Part shown: piece by piece, positions 1 through 5,532 of the stretch | How positions within the stretch are numbered: position 1 is the first letter of the stretch | Layout of the letters: every line of letters begins with the position of its first letter | Origin: Conexibacter sp. | GTDB taxonomy: Bacteria; Actinomycetota; Thermoleophilia; Solirubrobacterales; Solirubrobacteraceae | Direction of reading: 5' to 3' | DNA: 7,011 nt | Assembly (NCBI GenBank): GCA_025964055.1 | Contig: JAOPZP010000058.1 | Coordinates: 1 to 7,011 of the forward strand | Notes under the pieces: generated by a model | Database searches by the model: none | Seen by the model: the letters and a program-made list of their open reading frames with translations, nothing else | What the model was told of the DNA's origin: nothing | Translations under genes and position numbers: made by a program

Positions 1-920
1 ACGGTCTCGACCCACTCGGTGGTGTCGCGCATGGTCACGCACGGCACGCCGGCGAAGTAGGCCTCCTTCTGCACGCCGCCCGAGTCGGTCAGCACCGACC
101 GGGCGTTGGTCAGCAGCGAGGTGAAGGCCATGTAGCCCAGCGGCGGCGCGAGGCGGATGTGGTCGGCCTCCTGCAGCTCGTCGAGCCAGCCCGCGGCGTC
201 CAGGCGCGCGCCGGTGCGCGGATGCAGCGGGAAGACGACGGGCTCCTCGACGGCCATGAGCAGGTCCACCAGCTTGCGCAGCCGCTCCGGGACGTCCACG
301 TTGCCGGCCCGGTGCGAGGTCGCCAGGACGTACTCGCCGGGGACGACGCCCGCGTCGCGCAGCGGGTGCAGGTCGAGCTTGGCCCGCGGCTGGAAGAGCA
401 GCGCGACGTCGACCATCACGTCGCCGACGAGCACCGAGCCTCCGGCCAGCGACTCGCGCGCCAGGTTGTCCATCGCGGTCTGCGACGGGCAGAGCATCAG
501 GTCCGACAGGTGGTCGGTGAGGACGCGGTTGAGCTCCTCGGGCATCCGCCGGTCGAACGAGCGCATCCCGGCCTCGACGTGCACCACGGGGACCTGCGCC
601 TGCGCCGCGGCCAGGCCGCCGGCGACCGTCGAGTTCGTGTCGCCGTAGACCAGCACGACGTCGGGCCGCTCGTCGGCCAGCAGCGGGCCGAGCTCGGCCA
701 GCATCCGGGCGGTCTGGTCGGTGTTCGTGCCGCCGGCGATGTGCAGCTGGCGCTCGGGCCGCGGGACGTGGAGCTCCTCGAAGAAGATCGTCGACAGCTC
801 GTCGTCGTGGTGCTGTCCCGTGTGGACGAGGTGCTCCTCGTGGTGCTCGCGCAGCAGGCGCGAGACCGCGGCGGCCTTGACGAACTGGGGCCGGTTGCCG
901 ATGACCGTGACGATCTTCAC
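1..920 (-). CDS. wecB: UDP-N-acetylglucosamine 2-epimerase (non-hydrolysing), C-terminus cut by window edge
   Basis: Reading down from 920 gives 306 codons open to the left edge. Family members run about 350-380 residues, so some 50-70 C-terminal residues are missing. Visible motifs are GNRPQFVKAA (8-17), HTGQHHD (33-39), YGDTNST (92-98), HVEAGMRSFD (114-123), MPEELNR (126-132), GDVMVD (166-171), TSHR (201-204), PLHPRT (231-236), TDSGGVQKEA (278-287) and TEWVET (301-306). Asp94, Glu116, Glu129 and His203 match the catalytic set known for E. coli WecB. The family interconverts UDP-GlcNAc and UDP-ManNAc in the cytoplasm for surface polysaccharide precursors. The RPQF-type N-terminus is shared with WbpI-like epimerases acting on other UDP-sugars, so the exact substrate is unproven. 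The GTG start at 920-918 overlaps the upstream TGA by 4 bases (GTGA) and has only a weak, distant GAGG, so translation is probably coupled. Family call very sure; substrate less so. Confidence 0.93.
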   Translation of the reverse strand, partial: MKIVTVIGNRPQFVKAAAVSRLLREHHEEHLVHTGQHHDDELSTIFFEELHVPRPERQLHIAGGTNTDQTARMLAELGPLLADERPDVVLVYGDTNSTVAGGLAAAQAQVPVVHVEAGMRSFDRRMPEELNRVLTDHLSDLMLCPSQTAMDNLARESLAGGSVLVGDVMVDVALLFQPRAKLDLHPLRDAGVVPGEYVLATSHRAGNVDVPERLRKLVDLLMAVEEPVVFPLHPRTGARLDAAGWLDELQEADHIRLAPPLGYMAFTSLLTNARSVLTDSGGVQKEAYFAGVPCVTMRDTTEWVET

Positions 921-1714
921 GCAGCGCCCAGCGCCTCACGCACGTGCGCGCCGAACGCGTCGGACGCCGCCTGCGTGAGCGGTCCCGGCGCCTGCGGGAG
1001 CACGTCGCCGTCGATGCGCGCGATCGCCTGCACCTCGCGCGTCGTGGAGGCCAGGAACGCCTCCTGTGCGCCGCGCAGCTCCTCGCGGGTGATGACCTCC
1101 TCGCGCGCGTCGGGCAGCATCGCGAGCAGCCGGCGCCGGGTGATCGAGTCCAGGACGCGATCGCTGAGCGGCGGCGTCACGAGCGTCGTGCCGTCCAGCG
1201 AGGCGAACAGCGACGACGTCGTGCCCTCCAGCACGCGGCCGTGCGGCGTGACGAGCAGGGCGTCGTCGCCGCCGGCCTCCTCGGCGAGCCGCTTGGCGAG
1301 CATGTTCCCCGCGTAGCTCAGCGACTTCACGCCGTCCAGCACGCGCGGCGGCACGAACTCCACGGAGGCGAGCACCAGCGGCTGGTCGTGCGGCGGCACC
1401 GCCTCCACGAGCCCGACGCGGCGCCCGCCGCGCGTCACGAAGAACCGGACGGCGCCGTCGAAGGTCCCCGCCTCGGCCAGGAGCGCCTCCGTGTCGGCGC
1501 GCACGGCGCTCAGGTCGATCTCCAGGCGCAGGTTCTGGGCGGAGTGGGCCATCCGGCGCAGGTGGTCGTCCATCGCGAACGGCCGCCCGCCGTAGACGCG
1601 GATGACCTCGAAGACCCCGTCGCCCCGCAGCAGGCCCGTGTCGGTGACCGGGACGGTCGCCTCGTCGGCGGGCAGGATGTGGCCGTCCAGGACGGCGAGC
1701 GGGGTGAGGGCCAT
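917..1714 (-). CDS. class IV PLP-dependent aminotransferase / aminodeoxychorismate lyase-like
   Basis: This 265-residue protein has a usual length for fold-type IV PLP enzymes (branched-chain aminotransferase, D-amino-acid aminotransferase, 4-amino-4-deoxychorismate lyase). The N-terminal signature LLRGDGVFEVIRVYGG (28-43) is typical. Lys130, in GVKSLSYAGN, aligns with the lysine forming the Schiff base with PLP, and Glu163 in LEGTTSS is the expected pyridine-nitrogen ligand. STTREV (223-228) resembles the phosphate-binding turn. The Asn usually found in the EGTxSN(I/L)F motif is Ser here (SSLF, 167-170). Sequence alone does not separate aminotransferase from PabC-type lyase, so no symbol is given. 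The ATG at 1714 is chosen because homology begins right there (LAVLDGHILP); upstream codons lie in the end of the kinase gene. No clear Shine-Dalgarno precedes it. It lies 25 bases after the kinase stop and overlaps the epimerase by 4 bases, so it is probably a middle gene of an operon. Confidence 0.9.
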   Translation of the reverse strand: MALTPLAVLDGHILPADEATVPVTDTGLLRGDGVFEVIRVYGGRPFAMDDHLRRMAHSAQNLRLEIDLSAVRADTEALLAEAGTFDGAVRFFVTRGGRRVGLVEAVPPHDQPLVLASVEFVPPRVLDGVKSLSYAGNMLAKRLAEEAGGDDALLVTPHGRVLEGTTSSLFASLDGTTLVTPPLSDRVLDSITRRRLLAMLPDAREEVITREELRGAQEAFLASTTREVQAIARIDGDVLPQAPGPLTQAASDAFGAHVREALGAA

Positions 1715-1739
1715 GCCCGCATTCTGGCCGATCGATGGT

Positions 1740-3011
1740 CTAGGACGCGGCGAGGGCGCCGACCGGCACGGCCGGCAGCCGCAGCCGCGCGACCGTCCCG
1801 CGGCCGGGAGCCGGCGCCAGCGCCACCGAGCCGTGGTGCGCCTCGGCGACCTGGCGCACGATGGCGAGCCCGAGCCCCGACCCCGGCCGCCCGCGGGCGT
1901 TGGCGCCGCGGTGGAAGCGGTCAAAGACGTGCGGCAGGTCCGCGGGATCGATCCCCGGGCCGTGGTCGCGGACCGTCAGCTCGCCGTCGCGCAGCGCGAT
2001 CTCGACCGACGCGCCGGACGGCGAGTGCTTGGCGGCGTTGTCCAGCAGGTTGTTGATCGCGCGCGCGAGGCGCTCGGGCGCGCCCTCGACGACGCACGGC
2101 TCGGCGGCCACGACGAACCGCAGCCCGGGTGCGTGGCGGCGGGCCCGCTGGACGCACTCGTCCACCAGCGCGTCGAGGCGCACGTCCTCGACGGCGGGGT
2201 CGGGGACGTCGCCGCGCGCGAGGTCGATCAGGTCGCCGATGAGCGCGGTCAGCTCCTCGGCCTGGTCGACGACCTCGCCCGCGATCAGCCGGCGCTCGGC
2301 GTCGGGCACGGAGCCGGCGTCGCGCAGCAGCTCGCCGTTGGTGCGCAGCGAGGTCACCGGCGTGCGGAGCTCGTGCGAGGCGTCGGCGACCAGCTGGCGC
2401 TGGGCGGCCAGCGAGTCGGCCAGCGCGTCCTGGGAGACGGCCAGCTCGTGCTCGGTCGGCGCGGCGACCGGCCGCGACAGCAGGCGCGCGGCGAGCGCGG
2501 CGAGCGCCGTGCCGAACACCGTCAGCAGGGCGAGGACGATCTGCAGGCGTCCGAGCGCGCGGTCCACGCTGGCCAACGAGCGCGCCAGCTGGACCGCGCC
2601 GCGGCCCGGCAGCGCAACGGTGAGCATCCGGACGTGGACGCCGTCGGCCTGCGTGTCGTCGAGGATCCGCGTGAGGCGGGTCGAGCGGGCGAGGGCCGCC
2701 GTCGCCGCCGTGATCGGCAGGCGCGGCTCGGCGGTCATCGGCGGCCGCCGCACCGCCCCGTCGACGCCGATGAACTGGACGTAGGCCTCCGGCGTGCCCG
2801 TCCGCCGCGGCGGCTGGGGCACGCGGCGCACGAAGAGCGCGCCACCGGCCGGCGGCAGCCGCGCGACCTGGCTGCCCTGCGCGCGCAGCGAGTCGTCGAT
2901 CTGGCCGCGCAGCTCCGCGCGCATGACGAGGTAGCAGATGACCGAGGCCAGGACGAGCGTGGCACCGACGACCAGCGCGGACATGAGCGTCACGCGCCGG
3001 CGCAGGGTCAC
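1740..3011 (-). CDS. membrane sensor histidine kinase, MprB-like, with shortened HAMP region
   Basis: This 423-residue two-component sensor has a first membrane segment at about 8-30, an extracytoplasmic region at about 31-155 with no domain I recognise, and a second membrane segment at about 157-178. The HisKA H-box DASHELRTP has phospho-acceptor His213. The catalytic ATPase domain shows the N-box NNLLDNAAKHS (320-330), G1 DHGPGID (349-355), F-box FDRFHR (363-368) and G2 GSGLGLAI (377-384). It should autophosphorylate on His213 and pass phosphate to Asp51 of the regulator encoded just upstream. The ASHELRTPVTSLRTN stretch is typical of the MprB/PrrB group. Between the second membrane segment and the H-box there are only about 34 residues, too few for a standard HAMP domain of about 50 plus linker. 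The GTG start at 3011 overlaps the regulator's TGA (GTGA), with a strong GGGAGGAG five bases ahead. The signal sensed is unknown. Confidence 0.95.
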   Translation of the reverse strand: MTLRRRVTLMSALVVGATLVLASVICYLVMRAELRGQIDDSLRAQGSQVARLPPAGGALFVRRVPQPPRRTGTPEAYVQFIGVDGAVRRPPMTAEPRLPITAATAALARSTRLTRILDDTQADGVHVRMLTVALPGRGAVQLARSLASVDRALGRLQIVLALLTVFGTALAALAARLLSRPVAAPTEHELAVSQDALADSLAAQRQLVADASHELRTPVTSLRTNGELLRDAGSVPDAERRLIAGEVVDQAEELTALIGDLIDLARGDVPDPAVEDVRLDALVDECVQRARRHAPGLRFVVAAEPCVVEGAPERLARAINNLLDNAAKHSPSGASVEIALRDGELTVRDHGPGIDPADLPHVFDRFHRGANARGRPGSGLGLAIVRQVAEAHHGSVALAPAPGRGTVARLRLPAVPVGALAAS

Positions 3012-3682
3012 GTGGGCTCCTCCCGCAGGATGTAGCCGACGCCGCGGACCGTGTGCAGCAGCCGCTCCTCGCCGCCCGCCTCGGTCTTGCGCCGCAAGTA
3101 CCCCATGTAGACGCCCAGGACGTTGGAGGTCGCGCCGAAGTCGTAGCCCCAGACCTGCTCGAAGACCACGGAGCGCTCCAGCACCTGGCGGGGATGGCGG
3201 AGGAAGAGCTCCAGGAGCGCGTGCTCGGTGCGGGAGAGCTCGAGGCGCCGGTCGCCGCGCCAGACGTCGCGCGTGGCCGGCTCCAGGCGCAGGTCGGCGA
3301 AGCGCAGCTCGTCGGCGGGCCCGTCGGTGCGGCGCAGCAGCGCCCGGAGCCGGGCCTGCAGCTCGCGCAGGGCGAACGGCTTGACGAGGTAGTCGTCGGC
3401 GCCGGCGTCGAGGCCGGCGACGCGATCGTCGACCGAGTCGCGGGCGGTGAGCATGAGCACCGGCGTGCGGTCGCCCGCGGCGCGCATCCGCCGGCAGGCC
3501 TCGAGGCCGCCGAGCGTCGGCATGCTCACGTCCAGGACGACCGCGTCGTAGCGCACGCCGGCGATCCGCTCCAGCGCCTCGTCGCCGTCCTGGGCGAGGT
3601 CGACCGCGTAGCGCTCGAGGTTCAGCGCGCGGTGCAGGGAGGTGCGCACGGCCAGCTCGTCGTCGACCACCAGGACTCTCAT
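3008..3682 (-). CDS. OmpR-family two-component response regulator, MprA-like
   Basis: This 224-residue regulator has the normal length for the OmpR/PhoB family. The receiver domain (about 1-115) has acidic pocket Asp7/Asp8, phospho-acceptor Asp51 in VVLDVSMP, Thr79 in LTAR and Lys101 in VKPF, so every switch residue is present. The winged-helix DNA-binding domain (about 128-222) shows LSRTEHALLELF, VWGYDFG, the recognition-helix stretch SNVLGVYMGYLRRK and the closing HTVRGVGYILRE, very like mycobacterial MprA/PrrA regulators. It is expected to act as a cytoplasmic transcription factor phosphorylated by the kinase that follows it with a 4-base overlap. The ATG at 3682 is chosen because MRVLVVDDE is the canonical start of this family; an in-frame extension upstream has no family match. 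No Shine-Dalgarno is visible ahead of this ATG. It is probably the first gene of the minus-strand operon and may control itself from the 71-base divergent region. Confidence 0.95.
   Translation of the reverse strand: MRVLVVDDELAVRTSLHRALNLERYAVDLAQDGDEALERIAGVRYDAVVLDVSMPTLGGLEACRRMRAAGDRTPVLMLTARDSVDDRVAGLDAGADDYLVKPFALRELQARLRALLRRTDGPADELRFADLRLEPATRDVWRGDRRLELSRTEHALLELFLRHPRQVLERSVVFEQVWGYDFGATSNVLGVYMGYLRRKTEAGGEERLLHTVRGVGYILREEPT
3017..3024 (-). promoter_or_regulatory. Shine-Dalgarno for the histidine kinase
   Basis: On the minus strand GGGAGGAG lies inside the last codons of the response regulator gene, five bases before the kinase GTG. It supports GTG at 3011 as the kinase start and coupled translation of regulator and kinase. 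Confidence 0.75.
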
Positions 3683-3753
3683 CGGTGCAGCGTGGCGCCC
3701 AAGCCTTGGAACTTGCTGAGAGCGGCGCACCGCCCGCTAACGTCGCCGCTCAC
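3683..3753. promoter_or_regulatory. divergent intergenic region between response regulator and phosphoesterase genes
   Basis: These 71 bases must hold the starts of two opposing transcription units. For the plus strand, TAACGT at 3738-3743 matches the actinobacterial -10 core TANNNT. It ends 10 bases before the GTG at 3754, the spacing expected of a leaderless or nearly leaderless transcript, which agrees with the missing Shine-Dalgarno. TTGCTG at 3713-3718 is a possible -35, but the 19-base spacer is long. No convincing minus-strand promoter was seen for the regulator. All promoter calls are by eye. Confidence 0.4.
3699..3709. promoter_or_regulatory. 11-base palindrome, possible operator
   Basis: CCAAGCCTTGG is a perfect inverted repeat (5-base arms, one central base) located 17 bases upstream of the regulator ATG. 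Its place suits an operator or autoregulatory site for the divergent genes. OmpR-family regulators more often use direct repeats, so a link to the local regulator is only a guess. Confidence 0.25.
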
Positions 3754-4776
3754 GTGCGGACCCTCGTCGTGTCAGACCTCCACCTCGGCTCGCGCCTGGA
3801 CCGCGACGTGCTGCGCCGGCCGGCGCCGCTGGCCGCGCTGCTGGCCGCGCTGGACGACGTCGACCGGCTCGTGCTGCTGGGCGACACCGTCGAGCTAGCC
3901 GAGGGACGCCCGGCACGGGCGCTGGCGGGCGCGGAGCCGGTGCTGCGCGCGATCGGTGCGCGGATGGGGCCCGACCGCGAGATCGTCTTGGTCCCCGGCA
4001 ACCACGACGCGGCGCTCGTACGGCCCTGGGTCAGGAACCTCGCCGCGCCGCTGCCGGTCGACGCGCCGGTCCCGGCCGACGCGACGCCGCTGCTGCGGCG
4101 CGTGACCGGCTGGCTCGCGCCGGCGCGGGTGTCGGTGCACTACCCGGGGCTGTGGCTGTCGCCGCGCGTGTGGGCGACCCATGGCCATTATCTCGATCGG
4201 CACCTGTTGCCCGAGTCGGCGTTCGGGTTCGCCCGCGGACTCATCGGCCGGCTGCCGCGCGACGGCGCGACGGTCGGCGACTACGAGCACGGGCCGTCGC
4301 GCACGCGGCTGGAGGCGGTGGTCACGGGCGTGCTGCCGCGGCCGCCGGTCGCGCTGGTCGACGACTTCGCCAACTACCTGCGCGCCGCGACGATGCCGGG
4401 CAGCAGCGACGAGACGGTCGGCCACCGCCTCGCCCCGCTCACCTCGCGCGTGCTCGGCGCCCAGATGCGCCGCGCGTCGATGCCGGCGCTCGCGCGCGTC
4501 GTGCACCGGCTCGGCGTCGAGGCCGACTGGGTCGTCTTCGGCCACGTGCACCGGCTGGGGCCGCTGCCCGCCGACGACCCGTCGCAGTGGCAGGGCGCCG
4601 ACGGGCGCCTGCGCATCGCCAACACCGGCTGCTGGATCTACGAGCCGCTCGTCCTGCACCGGGGCGCGCCGCCGCATCCGTACTGGCCCGGCGGCGCGGT
4701 GGTCATCGACGACGACGGCGATCCGCGCCCGGTCGGCCTGCTCGAGGACCTGGCCGTGGACGAGCTGCACGGATAG
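3754..4776 (+). CDS. calcineurin-like metallophosphoesterase
   Basis: The 340-residue product carries the full metallophosphoesterase motif series for a two-metal active site: SDLHLGS (7-13, Asp8 and His10), GDTVE (43-47, Asp44), PGNHD (81-85, Asn83, His84), THGHYLDRH (142-150) and FGHVHR (262-267, His264 and His266). The closing IANTGCW (288-294) is common in bacterial members. No signal peptide or membrane segment is seen, so a cytoplasmic phosphoesterase is likely. The substrate (nucleotide, lipid-linked sugar or other phosphoester) cannot be read from sequence. The 140-residue stretch between the GNHD and GHVH motifs is long and probably forms an inserted helical cap. The GTG at 3754 is chosen because RTLVVSDLH is the normal N-terminal strand; an in-frame GTG at 3685 would add 23 residues of unfamily-like sequence. 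The gene is transcribed alone, divergent from the regulator and convergent with the VOC gene. Confidence 0.92.
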   Translation: MRTLVVSDLHLGSRLDRDVLRRPAPLAALLAALDDVDRLVLLGDTVELAEGRPARALAGAEPVLRAIGARMGPDREIVLVPGNHDAALVRPWVRNLAAPLPVDAPVPADATPLLRRVTGWLAPARVSVHYPGLWLSPRVWATHGHYLDRHLLPESAFGFARGLIGRLPRDGATVGDYEHGPSRTRLEAVVTGVLPRPPVALVDDFANYLRAATMPGSSDETVGHRLAPLTSRVLGAQMRRASMPALARVVHRLGVEADWVVFGHVHRLGPLPADDPSQWQGADGRLRIANTGCWIYEPLVLHRGAPPHPYWPGGAVVIDDDGDPRPVGLLEDLAVDELHG

Positions 4777-4790
4777 GCGCGGGCCCGCCT
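4775..4790. terminator. weak hairpin between convergent genes, possible shared terminator
   Basis: AGGCG and CGCCT form a 5-base stem around a 6-base loop, spanning the 13-base gap between two convergent stop codons and touching both. There is no T-run on either side, so it is not a standard intrinsic terminator. Position is the main argument. Confidence 0.2.
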
Positions 4791-5182
4791 CAGTCGGGCG
4801 TCGGCGCGTAGCGGTGGTGCAGGTCCAGCGCGTTGCCGGACGGGTCCAGGAAGATCGCCTGGTGGCAGACGCCGCTGTCGATCGTGTCGCCCGTGAACTT
4901 CACGCCCTGGGCCTCGAGGTGCTCGCGCGCCGCGGCGACGTCGTCGACCTGCAGCGCGATCGGCAGTCCGTGTGGGCGGAACTCCTGCCCGAACGCCGTG
5001 GGGTCCATGATCGCCAGCGTGAGGTTGCCGGCCTGGAACTCCGCGCCGGGCATGTCGCCCCATCGCTTGACGAACGGGAGGCCCAGCACCTCCCCGTAGA
5101 AGTGCATCGAGGCGTCGAAGTCCTTGGTCGGGACGGCGACGAAGTCGACGCCGGTGATGAAGGTGGTCGGGGTGGCGGTCAT
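4790..5182 (-). CDS. VOC (glyoxalase/bleomycin-resistance fold) family protein
   Basis: This 130-residue single-gene VOC protein has two beta-alpha-beta-beta-beta modules. The first (about 9-60) includes FDASMHFYGEVLGLPFV (22-38), the family's FY..vLGl signature. The second (about 73-126) ends in FLDPSGNALDLHHRY (111-125), the usual DPxGN turn. In metal-dependent members the ligands are His near the first strand, Glu in the middle, His at the start of module two and Glu after the GN turn. Here the first His position reads Val-Asp-Phe (12-14) and the last position is Asp120; Glu48 and His107 remain. It may bind a different metal set or act without metal, and the substrate is unknown. The ATG at 5182 is chosen for the strong GGAGG six bases ahead and because homology follows directly; the in-frame ATG at 5206 has no such site. 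The gene is monocistronic, convergent with the phosphoesterase and divergent from the NfeD/flotillin pair. Confidence 0.88.
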   Translation of the reverse strand: MTATPTTFITGVDFVAVPTKDFDASMHFYGEVLGLPFVKRWGDMPGAEFQAGNLTLAIMDPTAFGQEFRPHGLPIALQVDDVAAAREHLEAQGVKFTGDTIDSGVCHQAIFLDPSGNALDLHHRYAPTPD

Positions 5183-5188
5183 GGCGTG

Positions 5189-5193
5189 CCTCC
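5189..5193 (-). promoter_or_regulatory. Shine-Dalgarno for the VOC gene
   Basis: GGAGG on the minus strand lies six bases before the ATG at 5182. It decides this start over an in-frame ATG eight codons upstream. Confidence 0.75.
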
Positions 5194-5220
5194 GGGAGGT
5201 TGGCAAGAATTCGGAGTGGG

Positions 5221-5249
5221 TTGAAGCGCCTCACCGGGCACGATGTCAT
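5221..5249 (+). promoter_or_regulatory. possible promoter for the NfeD-like/flotillin operon
   Basis: TTGAAG (5221-5226) and TGTCAT (5244-5249) are separated by 17 bases and resemble sigma-70-type -35 and -10 boxes, though the -10 lacks the conserved second-position A. A start near 5256 would give a leader of about 22 bases to the GTG at 5278. It would exclude the in-frame TTG codons further upstream as translation starts. Confidence 0.3.
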
Positions 5250-5256
5250 CCGACAT
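5243..5256. promoter_or_regulatory. inverted repeat, possible operator between divergent genes
   Basis: ATGTC and GACAT are perfect 5-base arms separated by 4 bases, giving a 14-base dyad of the size bound by dimeric helix-turn-helix repressors. It overlaps the candidate -10 of the plus-strand operon and lies in the shared upstream region of the VOC gene. No regulator gene is adjacent, so the binding protein is unknown. Confidence 0.35.
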
Positions 5257-5277
5257 GCTCCACGTCCAGCGCCGCCG

Positions 5278-5532
5278 GTGAGCGGCGACCCCGTCGGCTG
5301 CCCCGGGCGCGTGACCAGCGCGGGCGCCATCCGCCCCGATCGCACCGGTGAGGTGATGGTGGCCATCGACGGCGGCGTCCAGGCGTTCCTGGCCCGCGAC
5401 GTCGACGGCGGGGCGATCGATGCCTACGAGGAGATCGTCGTCGTGGACCGCGTCGCGCCCCGCACCGTGCTCGTCACCCGGATGTACGAGCAGCCGTCTG
5501 CCACCCCTGCCGAAGGAGCCCCGCCCGCATGA
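5278..5532 (+). CDS. short NfeD C-terminal-like (OB-fold) protein, flotillin partner
   Basis: From GTG 5278 this is an 84-residue protein with no signal peptide or membrane segment. Residues from about 10 to 67 show the pattern of the NfeD C-terminal OB-fold: VTSAGAIRPDRTGEVMVAID, then VQAFLARDVDGGAIDAYEEI, then VVVDRVAPRTVLVTR, i.e. beta strands around a conserved G-E-V and a gly-rich turn. A Pro/Ala-rich tail follows. NfeD proteins are known partners of flotillin/stomatin proteins and are often encoded beside them (for example yuaF-yuaG). Here the stop overlaps the flotillin ATG by 4 bases (ATGA), so the two are surely co-translated. Full-length NfeD has membrane spans; this one seems to be only the soluble domain. 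The start is uncertain: in-frame TTG codons at 5200 and 5221 would add up to 26 residues of non-family sequence, and GTG 5311 would cut the fold. No good Shine-Dalgarno marks GTG 5278. Confidence 0.72.
   Translation: MSGDPVGCPGRVTSAGAIRPDRTGEVMVAIDGGVQAFLARDVDGGAIDAYEEIVVVDRVAPRTVLVTRMYEQPSATPAEGAPPA
5512..5518 (+). promoter_or_regulatory. Shine-Dalgarno for flotillin
   Basis: GAAGGAG lies 10 bases before the ATG at 5529, inside the end of the NfeD-like gene. It supports that start and coupled expression. Confidence 0.65.

Noticed and set aside
159..1316. A 385-codon plus-strand open frame opposite the epimerase and aminotransferase genes
   Set aside because: High-GC DNA leaves antisense frames open. 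The translation is Arg/Ala/Val-rich without any domain, and the minus strand carries clear enzyme motifs throughout.
1715..1739. Possible separate promoter or terminator between kinase and aminotransferase genes
   Set aside because: The 25-base gap shows no hairpin, T-run or promoter-like boxes.
1602..3035. Long plus-strand open frames opposite the histidine kinase
   Set aside because: They mirror the kinase coding strand and give low-complexity Arg/Ser/Ala-rich products. The minus strand shows all kinase boxes in order.
3053..3898. Plus-strand open frame across the response regulator and the start of the phosphoesterase
   Set aside because: It is antisense to a regulator with complete switch residues and out of frame with the phosphoesterase motifs; no domain is seen.
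3895..4770. Minus-strand open frame opposite the phosphoesterase
   Set aside because: The product is Arg/His/Val-rich with no family resemblance. The opposite strand carries every metallophosphoesterase motif.
4779..4788. Perfect 10-base palindrome GCGGGCCCGC between convergent genes
   Set aside because: It has no loop and lies in very GC-rich DNA, where such palindromes are frequent by chance. The alternative hairpin at 4775-4790 is listed at low confidence instead.
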